From assembly GCA_029531795.1 (NCBI GenBank), contig JAPEIS010000005.1:2478001-2542000 (forward strand): 64,000 bases of DNA. Reading direction: 5' to 3'. This document shows, one piece after another, positions 1 to 10,862 of the stretch (position 1 is the stretch's first letter; each line of letters opens with the position of its first letter). The translations under genes were made by a program, and so were the position numbers. Below the pieces are notes generated by a model, which ran no database searches, was not told where the DNA came from, and saw only the letters and a program-made list of their open reading frames with translations. The stretch comes from Sclerotinia nivalis. Taxonomy: Eukaryota; Ascomycota; Leotiomycetes; Helotiales; Sclerotiniaceae.

Positions 1-2233
1 AGTAATCTTGCGATAGCCATACGTTGTTTTTCACCTCCACTTAATACATCTTTCCATTCTTTCCTCGTGTCCCATCCACCTTCTCGATCGGGGAGGTAGC
101 CTAGACGTGCTTCCTCGAGAATATGTTTTAGTTCAATGTCGCGACGGCCTTTGGAGCGCATTTCGAGTTCACCGTCAGGATAAATGACTTGATCACGTAG
201 AGTGCCGACGCTAAGGTATGGACGTTGGGGAAGGAACATAATACCATCCGTGCCGGTTGTACGAGGTCGAGAGACGAGGCCTCGGTAGACGGGCCAGAGT
301 CCAGCGACGATACGGGAGATAGCGCTTTTACCTACACCGTTTGAGCCGGAGATCTAGCTTGTTAGTTTTTCCGAATTTGATAAGAGGAAAAGGGGGAAGT
401 TCTCACAAGTAAGTGTTCTCCAGAGTGAACGACGATGGAGAGAGAATCTATCAGTTCTTCTCCGCCATGAGGGTATACTGAAGGGGCTACCACTGGTACA
501 TTCTCCAGCCGTACACCATCAAAACCTTTCTGTATTGTTCCTTGTACGTCAGAGAGAGAGTAAAGTTCAGCTTGGGAAGTTCGTGGAGGAAAGTATGCGT
601 TTGCATGAACTCGATGAAGAGTTGATATCAGCGTATAGACCCGACTAGTATATCCCGCTAATTCTGAAAGATCCTTGATTGAATACATCATACGACCACC
701 AGCATCGGCTAATGACAACATTAGTCTTTTGTTTGTGATGAACTCCCTCATCCGACCTCTTTCTCGACCACCAACGACAGAAATGTCGGCCAATTCCTGA
801 ACTCCACCAAGACCACCCCACGCCGGAAGAAATACTGGTAATGAACTCAGCAGGTAGCCATATGCACTCCAGCTATACTTGAGAACAAAATCTTCAAGTA
901 TGTTGTAGCGAATCTTGAGGGTATATATCCCTTCCATCCACTTTTTGAGACTTTTAAACTCTTTGTCTAAGAAGTTCTTCTCCATATCAGCCCCTCCATA
1001 GAATGCCACTTCTTCCGCATTTGCAATAAGGCGAGCATGAAGTCCTCGGAAATCTCCTTCTTTACGTCCTTCAACGGCCTTCAATTTTCCAAATGGTGGT
1101 GAAAGTCGTCGAAGTATCGAAGCCGTCAAAAAGTAATTTGTCATTAAACCGGTCAAAGCCAAAGGTCCCAAGGATCGGTATAATTGATAGTTGAAAACAC
1201 ATAGATCAACGAAAGGTTTGCCTAATGATGAATACAGACTTGCTGCCGATTCACAGAAGAGAGTCAGGTCTTGTGTAATAAATTGATCTGCACCTTGCCC
1301 AACTCCGCCATCAAGATTTGAAAGTTTATAGTAGTTGAGGTTATCGTTGAGATACAAATCGTGAATATATCTAGTTAAGCGTGTACGGAAAGCGATTGAG
1401 ACTTTGGATTGGAGGAATTTAATCATAGCATTCGTGTAAGAAGCCAAGCCTCCAATGCCACACCACTTTTAAACAGTCAGCCATTTGAAGATTGAAGAGT
1501 ATTGTAATGTAAGTTGAATAGCAAAAGATGACGAGTTGATGGAGATGCAACTTAAGAAGAATCATCCTTCATATATGAGAATACTGAACTCTGGCACTCT
1601 TACCTTTATGATGCCCCAAGTGAAGGCTTTTCCGTTACCTGCAACCAAATCTCGAACAATCACACCATCCAATCGTGCCACGACCAATGACAAGTATGTT
1701 CGAAGCAACAAAAAGACACCATGGCTTACAAGTAAGCCAGTCTCTTTACTTGACCATCTCGGTATCATTATACTCAAAAGACTTAGGAATTGATGTAAAA
1801 AGGCCAAGTTCAATCCCGGTTTCGTTTGCGGAGGTGGAATCTGCGGAGTTTGACCATCCGTGAGTCCAGAAGCTCGAGGTGGATTCAGGAAAAGCCTTCT
1901 GTGAGCATCGAAAGTCAAAGGTTTCGTAGGATTTATGGTGACTTTGGAAGTTGTGTCTTTATATGGTACGAATACCACCCTCGATCCATCTTTATTCTTA
2001 AGGCCGGAATTCCGGCGATGTAATCTTTTCCCTTGCTCTTTTTCTGCTGCTCGTTTCTGCCACCATCCATGACCGAAAGTACCTCCGCATATGATAGAAA
2101 GGGTAAGGAATAATGTTGCCAGAAGCTTTGTTGCTTTTGAGGCTCCCTGGATTCGACTACGAATGAGATTCGCATATCTTTGATAGAGCGCGCCGATGGG
2201 ATCGGAATACCGTAATGTCGATTGCGAAGCCAT
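1..2233 (-). CDS. Peroxisomal ABC half-transporter (ABCD/PXA type), 3' end off the window
   Basis: Imports very-long-chain or long-chain acyl groups into peroxisomes for beta-oxidation (family role). Three exons: 2233-1604, 1465-407 and 353 to beyond 1; introns are 138 and 53 bp with GT..AG ends and phase 0. About 680 residues are visible. The N-terminal third has hydrophobic segments. The EAA-like stretch NAEEVAFYGGADMEKNF, typical of the ABCD subfamily, lies in exon 2. Exon 3 carries Walker A (GSNGVGKSA), a Q-loop region (FLPQRPYLSVGTLRDQ) and the signature LSGGEKQRMAIAR. Walker A has Ser where Pro is usual, which still fits GxxGxGKS. The start ATG opens MASQSTLRYSDP. Family assignment is firm. 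Which of the two fungal half-transporters it is (PXA1- or PXA2-like) I cannot tell. Confidence 0.93.
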
Positions 2234-3770
2234 TTTCTGTATTCTGGTAGAAGTCTAGACTCTGCGATATCGAATGCGGTGCTACTTAGGCTTCATTTCC
2301 TCGCGCTAGAGTAAGGTATGTAGTTGAAGGTGTTGCATTCCCAAAGGATTCAACGAAAGAATAAGTCGCTGGCCATTCAGCGAACCTACTTTTATGTCAT
2401 ATCAATACAAAGATGATAGTAAGATCGCTATATCGTGTGTTCTGATAGTATTATGATACATCCATATAGCTGATACTCAGGTCAAAGATTTGATTGATGA
2501 TCATGATGCGATTGTAGACATGTGAATGAAGAGGAAAGTAAACCGAGGCTGCTGGAAGCTGCAGGGACAAACCCGCAATTCCAAGCTCGCTTCCCCGCAA
2601 TCGTTTTGAAAGAAAAAGAAAATTGAGAACATTTTGATCGAACCAGAAAATGGAATAAAAAAATGTTCCAAATACTACACCATAAAGCTTGTTTACCAAA
2701 ATAGTATTTCCATAATTAATATAACCTACTCGCTGCCTTCAAGCGTCGAGCGAAATCATTTATTGCTATCGTTGATGTGATAAGAAGTCTACGAAGTACT
2801 TGGGCTCATGTTTATTAATATCACACCAATTTTATAAAGCGAACGGGAAGAAAACCTAGACTGGCCGGGACTGGAGAGCCATCCCCTCCGGACATCTATA
2901 TCTGGTGATGCAGTCAGGTCCCGAAAAGACCCATTCATCAATGCTTGTGATTTGGTGATGGGCAGAAGAACAACTGAAGTTGGGAAGATAAAATTGAACA
3001 CGGGAAAATGATAGTTAACCTGGATATCAGCTGGGCATAAAAGCTTAAATCCTGGTTTGATGATAGCTTCAAGCTTCATAATGCTAGGCCCGGTTGATAG
3101 GTCATAGCATAACCGCTGAAGTGGAGTGAGTCCCTAGCAAAGTCGAGGATCATTTTTCATAAGACCACCCAGAGTACGAAATCGTGTGTCCGTGAAGTAA
3201 TGTCGGCATCATGGATATACATACCCGACTTGTTTAAGTATCATTGTTACGACCATCTTTGGAACATTTTCTCTTCCAGGCTTCGGTTTAGGATATATGT
3301 CCGAGTCTAATACCTACCTACATCTTCGGGGTGGGCACTTTCTATGAGCTTACAAGTTACCACAGGTTGCTAAGGCTACGTGCAACGAGATATCCGCATT
3401 AGCATCATAAAAGAGGAGCTACAGTGTCTTTGATCGAGGTACGGCATCTGTAAGTATTGATAACATGACTGATTGTCTGCAAAAGGTACATGAAGACATT
3501 CTTCAAGAAGGGGGACAATCCTTGATTTTCTGTGACCATATCGGAAGTCATTGAGGATCCCAATATTGAATGGAAATGAGATGTTCATAGAGTCGTCTAC
3601 TTGAAAAGGATACACTCTTCCTTTAAAGAGGGAAGATTAACCAAGGACCTCGGGGATTAATAAAGTATCCAAGTGGTAATGTAAGATCTTCTGTTTTATA
3701 AAAGTTGAGGGATCAATTGATGATCAAAGTTAAGTTATGTAATGACACTAAAACACCTACTACTCCGTAG

Positions 3771-3779
3771 TTAGTAACC
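3771..3779. other. TACTCCGTA 9-mer, copy 1
   Basis: First of six exact copies of this 9-mer or its reverse complement in the window, all outside coding sequence. The others are at 4809, 5087, 39730, 44394 and 61118. Confidence 0.9.
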
Positions 3780-4271
3780 TACCTACCGATTTACCTACCT
3801 ACCTAGGCAGTACCTAGGTAGTACCTATACTAGTATTAGCATGGAGTGGAATCATCCGACCCATTAATATGATTGCTGATTCTTCAAAAAAGGGAATTCC
3901 CGTGTTTGATAGGTTAGACTGTGGGCGGTAAAATTTGGCGCCTAATTTTATTTGCCCCTGGAATGATTGAAATTGGTCCATTTGATGAAGTTACAGAGTC
4001 GTAGCCAAGTCCCGGTTTGATGATTAGACTTTGAATTTGGGGAGTCCAGAACTTGATTCAGAGAGCTTTTGCTCATTTACTAAGCTAGCCAGGTAGGTCG
4101 GTAGGTAGGTAGGTGCTGTACAAAGTACATAGCATTTTAAAAGAATAAATGGAAGTGGAAAGCAAGAGGGCCATGGTATTGTTACACAGTAAGACAGAGG
4201 GAGGGATGGATCATACTATCGATAGAACGCACAACCTCGATAACCTTCTTAGTAGGTAGAGTTAGTAAGTA

Positions 4272-4343
4272 AAATGTTTGAATGTTTGAATGTTTGAAGG
4301 CTTGAATGCTTGAAGGCTTGAATGCTTGAATGGCTTGAATGCC
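4272..4343. repeat. 8-bp minisatellite, about nine units
   Basis: Tandem units alternate among GAATGTTT, GAAGGCTT and GAATGCTT, with one 9-bp unit near the end. The variants are grouped (three GAATGTTT units, then mixed units), as expected from slippage followed by point change. Confidence 0.85.
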
Positions 4344-4471
4344 TTGGGGATGCATGCTACTTTTTTGAGGCGTTATCCGAGTTCAAGATACCTAGGTAGA
4401 GTTGACTTGATTGGAAAGCCTCACGGACAAGTATAAAATTTATACCTGGGTACGGGTAAGCATATAATTTT

Positions 4472-4516
4472 CATAGTCTCCATAGTCTCCGTAGCCTCCA
4501 TAGCCTCCATAGCCTC
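4472..4516. repeat. 9-bp minisatellite, five units
   Basis: The unit is CATAGTCTC or CATAGCCTC, with one GTAGCCTC variant. The reverse strand reads as a false Glu-Ala-Met peptide. No function is evident. Confidence 0.8.
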
Positions 4517-4808
4517 ATACCGGCCGTGGATTTTGACCCAATTGCCCTGTATCCTGTAGGTGTCCTGTATCGCCCACCGGGTCATGTCAGTTACCTCATA
4601 TAGAACGGGAATGGGCCCTCCCACCTCCCAATCTTTGCCCTTTCTGCAGGTTCCAAGATTTAAGCTTCCATCGAATCAACAGCTTCTTAATTTTACACCC
4701 ATAAGATTTTGCTTCATTATCCCCCCCCCATCATCTCTTTCGTTACCGGACCGTTATTTTCGTACATCTTTGGTTGATTTGGTACAACACTGATAAAAAC
4801 TCCATCTT

Positions 4809-4817
4809 TACTCCGTA
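4809..4817. other. TACTCCGTA 9-mer, copy 2
   Basis: Just upstream of the TTTTA array. Confidence 0.9.
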
Positions 4818-4845
4818 CTCTTTTCATCACAGCCACGGCCAGGTC

Positions 4846-4942
4846 TTTTTTATTTTTATTTTTATTTTTATTTTTATTTTTATTTTTATTTTTATTTTTA
4901 TTTTTATTTTTATTTTTATTTTTATTTTTATTTTTATTTTTA
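4846..4942. repeat. (TTTTA)n microsatellite, about 19 copies
   Basis: A nearly perfect pentanucleotide array, with a degraded further copy after TACCGTTG. It reads as an alternating Phe-Ile peptide on the plus strand, which is an artefact. It sits about 1 kb upstream of the phosphatase start. Confidence 0.95.
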
Positions 4943-5086
4943 CCGTTGTATTTTTATTTTTATCATCAATCGTCATTAAAATACCTTACTATTCATTCGG
5001 ATTAGAGGAAGAAGATATTCACATCATCCTTCCTTTTCCACTCATAATCAGTTTCTCCACCTACCGACCTATACAGTACATATACA

Positions 5087-5095
5087 TACGGAGTA
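5087..5095. other. TACGGAGTA 9-mer, copy 3
   Basis: Opposite orientation to copies 1 and 2, about 0.8 kb upstream of the phosphatase start. Confidence 0.9.
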
Positions 5096-5908
5096 CATAT
5101 TGGTGCACCACAAACCACACACCATACATAGGTCCCATACCACAGCCTTTTAATTCCGAAAATAATTGCCACGATCATTACCGATGCTATCAAGTTATAT
5201 CTTATAAAACGGATCAAGAGCGTTACCCCATCCATTTGTATTTCTAGATACAAAAAGGATACAAAAGTTTGATTTTACTGGGAAACTAAATAACTCTCGG
5301 GCCTGTCATCCGCTGCATCATCATCTCTTCTTTCTAGATCTACCATCACCAGAACGGATTACTTTCATTACATTTCTACCAAGCACTGGTACAAAAGAAG
5401 TGAAGTGTGAAGTGAAAAAGTGACTTGATTTTATTTGATTTATTATAGCTGCTGAAGCTTGTTAGCGCAATCCAATCTCGCTAATTAAAGGTCCTGAATG
5501 TCCCATCCTATTATCGACATTCATCTCGCCCAATCTCATCCAAAAGTCGTTCATTCAATTTCTCTCCTTCAGGAGCGTCGAGATTTGTTGATTGTAAGTT
5601 TCATCCCATATATCTTCAATTTAATCCAATTATTCTCAAAAGTCGACTGCGCCCAATTCTCGCCTCACTTTCATACTTATAAAAACACCATCGCATTTGG
5701 GTTTTTTTTTATCGCGCGATAACCTCGAGATCTTTAGATTCTTAGATAGGAGACTAAAGAAACTAATTAAATAGCGTTTAGGGACATCAACTGAATCATC
5801 TGACGCGTTACGAAGATAAAGGTCCTTACATTCGATAGATCTTTATAAAGATTGATTTGGTCTTCCGATAATATTGTTGTCTCTTAATAAAATCCCGAAT
5901 TGCCCTCT

Positions 5909-7878
5909 ATGAGTAATGAGGTAGCTCAGCCGACTGAGCAAGATCCTAGCCGCTCGACTTCATTGGAAGGAACGAAAGGAGTTAAACCACCCACGCTCGA
6001 CACTTCCAACTGTATGTACCTTCTTTCTTCCACAAACTCAACTTTTTTTATTATCGGACTTCAGATGCGCTGATTACTACAATGCCAGTATACGTTGCTA
6101 ACAAATAATTCTAGTCACCGCAGATTCCCAACCACCCAGCTCATCTACACAACAGTCAACTACTCAAAATACCTTGACAGAAGATACCGATAACGCTTTT
6201 AATTCAACTACAAACGTCGAAAAGGATCAAGGGAGAACCAGCGAGGCATTCACTGAAACCCCTAAGAAGAACAGCGACCTGCTCAAAGTTCCATCGAGAT
6301 CATCTTCCAACAAAATACAACCTTCGCCAACTTCTACAGGTCTAAGTGGAGCGACTGCGGGTGAGGGAAGAGGGAGCATAGGTGGGCGATCTAAGGAATC
6401 GAAGGGCAGTTTTCTTGGGCGAAGGCGGAATGGGAGTGCAGCAAGCAGCAAAATGTCGATAAAATCACCTGGTCATCCTACGGGCGCTTCAGGTCCTTCA
6501 CAGCCTGCAGTTCCCGACGCACCTTTAGTTCGTCAGCCAAAAAAGAAGAAGAGCTTTCTTTCTCTTCTCTGCTGCGGTACTCCGGACCACGCCAACTCTT
6601 TGGATGGACCTGTTCCAGCCAATAAAGTGTCCAAATTTAATTTGAGTCGTCCTACTACAGCTAAGCAACCGGACTCGAGCAAAATGGGACAACAGAATAG
6701 TGTTCCGGCAGTACCACAAGTTGAGAAGGAAACTTCGCAGCAACCACAACAACAGGTGCCCCAAGTCGAAGTTGGAGATGAGAAGCATGATACGATCAAC
6801 CCTCAGGGAACCGCGGAAGTCATCGCCTCTTCATCGAATGCAAACGAAGAACCGAGTCGTCCAATTGGGAACGCGCGCGACCAGCCTTTGCCAGACTTGC
6901 CCACAGTAGTAGAAGCTGAACCTACACAACCTGAGATGACAAAGCCAACAGTGTCTATTGATGCTCCAGCGCAATCTGAAACGGCAGTTGGAACAGTTTC
7001 CCCAAGTGGTGGTGATTTGGGACAACAGGATGGAGGAGATGAGAAGATGGCAAACTTGGATCCAGGCACTACAGAAATTGAAGAGGCCCCATTACCACTT
7101 CCAAAGGATGAGCCAATGACTGGCCAGCAAACTATTCCACCTCCGCCACCGGTACCTCAGATTCCAACATCTGAAGAGGTTATCGAGTTAGATTCAATGG
7201 AGCAAAAACAACAATGGCTTTTACCACCAATTGCACCAAGGTTCAAAGGGAAAAAATGTCTGGTTCTTGATCTCGACGAGACTTTGGTACATAGCAGTTT
7301 TAAGGTGAGCCCACAGCCAAGTGGTAAGGAGTATTCGAAAGCTAACCATTATGATTATTAGATCTTACATCAAGCAGATTTCACCATCCCTGTGGAGATT
7401 GAAGGGCAATTTCATAATGTGTATGTGATCAAGCGACCCGGTGTTGATCAATTCATGAAACGGGTTGGAGAGCTCTACGAGGTGGTTGTCTTCACAGCTT
7501 CTGTTTCTAAGGTATGCATAGATGGCACATTATTCATATTCACGAATCTTTACTAATAGACTATAGTATGGTGATCCACTTCTCGACCAACTTGACATTC
7601 ATCAGGTTGTCCACCATAGATTGTTCCGTGAAAGTTGTTACAATCATCAAGGGAATTACGTCAAGGATCTTTCTCAAGTTGGCCGCGATTTAAGAGAAAC
7701 TATTATCATCGACAATTCTCCAACATCTTATATCTTCCACCCGCAACATGCTGTCCCTATCAGCAGTTGGTTCTCAGATGCTCACGACAATGAGCTTCTA
7801 GATCTAATTCCAGTCCTTGAGGACTTGGCCGGCTCGCAGGTCCGAGATGTCAGTTTAGTTCTTGATGTTGCGCTCTAA
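5909..7878 (+). CDS. PSR/SCP-type phosphatase with NIF (FCP1-like) domain
   Basis: HAD-superfamily protein serine phosphatase of the Psr1/Psr2 and small-CTD-phosphatase group. In yeast this type works at the plasma membrane in salt and general stress signalling. Exons 5909-6011, 6115-7304, 7362-7511 and 7567-7878 give 584 residues. The catalytic [10 protein letters not shown] begins at residue 420 (Asp420 and Asp422). Later motifs are [15 protein letters not shown], and the C-terminal [11 protein letters not shown] and [15 protein letters not shown]. The first 415 residues are Ser/Pro/Gln-rich and look disordered. A basic stretch followed by LLCCG near residue 185 could be palmitoylated. In yeast Psr1 the equivalent Cys pair is at the extreme N-terminus, so here it is internal. 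The ATG at 5909 is the first in-frame start before intron 1. Confidence 0.93.
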
Positions 7879-8832
7879 AAGGTGCAAAATCTTCATGCAA
7901 TTCGCTTGATATCATAGCGAAAGGCGTTCGGTTGATAGATACCTTTGGTTTCGTTGTAGAATGTACTGTTTAATCTATATAATGGGCCAGCGTGCTGGCT
8001 CAGCCTTGGTGCAAGAAGGTATGCGAGTGGGAGAGATGAGGGGAAGTTGCTAGAAAGTGAGAGACAAGTCATGACGATGGGTCGGAATTTCCGCGATTTG
8101 GGATATGGGGAAAATCACATTAACTCGGCGGAGCAGCGACCAGCGAGCATCAAATCATGCACAACTTACAACGACAGATCCGCCTGTCACATTCTTTTCC
8201 TGCCCAGCAAGATCTGAGGCACTTTGGGCAGACGCATATCCGACATTTTTCATTTGTCCACCTTTTTTTTCTTTTTTTACTTTATCAAAAACTTCTCGGG
8301 GCTTTGCGCATGGCGCAGACTCTTCATGTATCAAACACACTATCCACCTTCTGTGAATGCTTTGGAGATAGCACTCATCAACAAATACCAAAAATGAAAC
8401 GATTCCATACGACCTTTTACTTTACTTACACTCCAATTACAGCTTTCTTGTAAATAATTACTGGGTAAATAAAAACTTAATAATAATAATATGATGCAAT
8501 TCTGAGGCATCTCATTGGTTTACTTGTGAAGTGGATAAAAAATTGCATTCTCTCGAGGCCAATAAATGGATGGAAAAATGGGATGAAATAAAATAAATTG
8601 TCTGTCCTACCAGTGAGATGGGGCTAAAGCCAGGTCTGGGGTTCCTTTAGCGTAATTTTGGTACACTAAGCATCGGCTCCTTTTAGGATCTGTCCTCAAA
8701 GGCCAACTCTACCTTATTATTGCGACTTTCTACATCGACATCTTAATTCAATTCGATATTTCAAACTTCATAACTCTCTCTTGAATTATTTTGAGTCGCG
8801 TGTAGATCAATTGCAATACTTTTTTCTTCACA
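7879..8832. other. Intergenic region, 954 bp
   Basis: This holds the 3' end of the phosphatase gene and the promoter of the Sec61 beta gene. I see only pyrimidine-rich and A-rich runs, and no supported gene. Confidence 0.5.
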
Positions 8833-9796
8833 ATGGTATGTCCTTCTATTCTGAGTTCTTTTGCGTCATAACTATACTATACCACCATACCGCAGACTTC
8901 CCTTCCTTATTCCTATCTCTATCCCTATACCTCAAAGCCAATATTTTACTACAGCTACTAACAATTACGCAAACTAGTCATCCCCAAGATCGGCATCCCC
9001 AGCCAACAGCCCGGTAGCAACAGCTTCGGGTAGACCTTCTAGCCCAACACCTCCTGGTGGCCCAAAGACGGCGATTAGAAGACGGGCGGCGGCGGATCAG
9101 AAGGATAAGGTTGCGAATGCTAGGCCGAGTAGTACGAGGGCGGCGGGTGCGGGGGGTAGCTCGAGTACTATGTTGAGTGAGTGATTGTCTTTTTTTTGGG
9201 GGGGGGGAGATGGGAAATGGGAAATGGAGGGTGATGATGCGTGGGTGGGAATGGGGAGCGAGAGGAGAGGAGGGTGCGCGGTATGGGATTGTGGGTGAGG
9301 AGGGAGAGAAAAGGTGTCTTGTTTGGAGTTATGGTTATGCTTCTAGAGAGGAGTATAATTTATACTTTAAGCGTGGCGCATACTCGGGTTTTCCGATCCT
9401 TCTCTCACTCGTTCTAATCCAATTGATCTCAATGTTGGGATTGCAAGGCACCGCACAGAGTCTCACGCCCTTGTCGAAATCCTTCCAGCACTTGTGCAAA
9501 AGATTTTGATACAGGCCCACGGTTGGGGTCGTGGTTCTGCGATTTACGATTATAGATTATGATGGCGGTAATAATTTTATGTGTGACCAATCATACTGAC
9601 ATCAAGACAGGACTTTACACCGATGAATCTCCAGGATTAAAGGTCGACCCCGTCGTTGTCTTGGTTCTCTCCCTCGTCTTCATCTTCAGCGTTGTTGCCC
9701 TTCACAGTAAGATATTCCAAATTCGCTTCCAGTTATGATCTCTCACTAACATCTTATTCAGTTATCGCAAAGGTCACTCGCAAATTCTCTTCTTAA
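8833..9796 (+). CDS. SBH1: Sec61 beta subunit (translocon)
   Basis: Small tail-anchored subunit of the ER protein-conducting channel, next to Sec61 alpha and gamma. Exons 8833-8835 (only the ATG), 8978-9176, 9611-9706 and 9762-9796 give 110 residues, the usual size. The N-terminal half is Ser/Pro/Gly-rich with TAIRRRAAADQKDKVANARP. The family core TMLRLYTDESPGLKVDP leads into the membrane anchor VVVLVLSLVFIFSVVALH, and the protein ends RKFSS. A first exon holding only the start codon is notable but well supported: GTATGT follows the ATG and CTAG precedes TCATCC. Intron 2 is 434 bp, far longer than its neighbours, and holds a run of nine to ten G near its 5' end. Confidence 0.96.
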
Positions 9797-10862
9797 ATTT
9801 GGTCTTTACAACGTTGGAGCAGAGGACATAGGGGCGCGACGATGGACTTTGATAGGGAGAAGCGTCAGAAATGGTGCTTGGGAATTTTTACGCAGGGTGA
9901 AGTGAAGTGGGGCATTTACGGTGCTCTTGTATTATAAGCAATCTTCAAAGGATCAAAAGAATTGATGGGCATTTACTTTTGGGCTCTACTATCAGCTTGT
10001 GATGTTCTTCATGGTGGATATGGTGTAGTTATGGTTTAATGAAGGAGATTTAACGCAATTATCTAGCTTTGCTTTTACATTTCTTTTCTAAAGAAGCGTA
10101 ATTAAAAAAATATATATAGTGCAATGTTTTGTACAATGGCAGCAATTGGGGCATATCGAGTTCCTTGAGCATTGTGTAATTATTCCAGATATTGGTCCCA
10201 TCTTTCAAGATATTTTAGAAAACACAGCCACAACAGCGTGGAACAGCCACACCTTAATTTCTAGCTTAGCTCCGCACACTTCACCTTAGAGAGCTCTCTG
10301 CGTACAATCGCCACAATTGTAGACACCCACAAGGATCCATTTACTTCTCAGGGCAGCGCAAGCTCTATTGAGTGAAATGTTGACGGATATTATTGATGTC
10401 TGGGGATCTAGTAGGTTCTAAGAATAGAGTATTAGGGTTTATTTCATGAGTAGGTAGGTAGGTAGGTAGGTAGGTAGGTAGGTAAAGCTGCTGAAGAGTG
10501 AGTGATTTGAGGATTCGTGGAAGTGGGAAAGTGGGAAAGGGGGAAGTGAAGCTTTATTGATATTGAAGAGTATCGTTTATCCATATGCATTGTGTGACCA
10601 ATTCAGACATATTGTGGGGTTCCTTGCGTCCTAACCTCCACCTCCATCGTCATCGCTACTCCCTGCGCCTCCGCGGGGTATCTCATAGCCTCGTCTAGAA
10701 TGCTTCCAAGTAGCAAGAAAGTATTCTAAAACTATTCACATGCTTTCTTACATCTGTTATCCACACAAATTCAGCTCTTCTATGAAAGCTGTGGAGTATC
10801 AATTCGGGACGCTCACCCCGCACTTCATACACTTCGCTGCATCAGCGTAGAAGCATATCGAT
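9797..10862. other. Intergenic region, 1.07 kb, with a TAGG array
   Basis: This has an eight-copy (TAGG) array at about 10446-10483, a Ga-rich stretch after it, and otherwise nothing I can interpret. It contains the terminator side of Sec61 beta and the promoter of the sterol glucosyltransferase gene. Confidence 0.5.
10446..10483. repeat. (TAGG)n microsatellite, about eight copies
   Basis: A perfect tetranucleotide run. Shorter runs of the same unit recur near 3779, 4085, 15656 and 48606. Confidence 0.9.

Larger units (their letters stand above)
2234..5908. other. 3.7-kb intergenic region, repeat-rich
   Basis: This lies between two divergent genes and holds no convincing coding sequence. 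It contains CCTA/TAGG runs near 3779-3830 and 4085-4112, an 8-bp minisatellite (4272-4343), a 9-bp minisatellite (4472-4516), a TTTTA array (4846-4942) and three copies of the 9-mer TACTCCGTA/TACGGAGTA (3771, 4809, 5087). The distal part must hold the promoter and leader of the phosphatase gene. I see no clear core element. Confidence 0.6.

Noticed and set aside
1536..2023. Plus-strand frames over the ABC transporter 5' part
   Set aside because: Antisense shadows of an exon with strong family motifs.
4774..5247. 157-codon frame with alternating Phe-Ile
   Set aside because: It is a translation of the TTTTA microsatellite, with no coding character on either side.
9540..9610. Possible box C/D snoRNA in Sec61 beta intron 2 (TGATG-like and CTGA)
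   Set aside because: The CTGAC is best read as the intron branch site; no terminal stem flanks the boxes.
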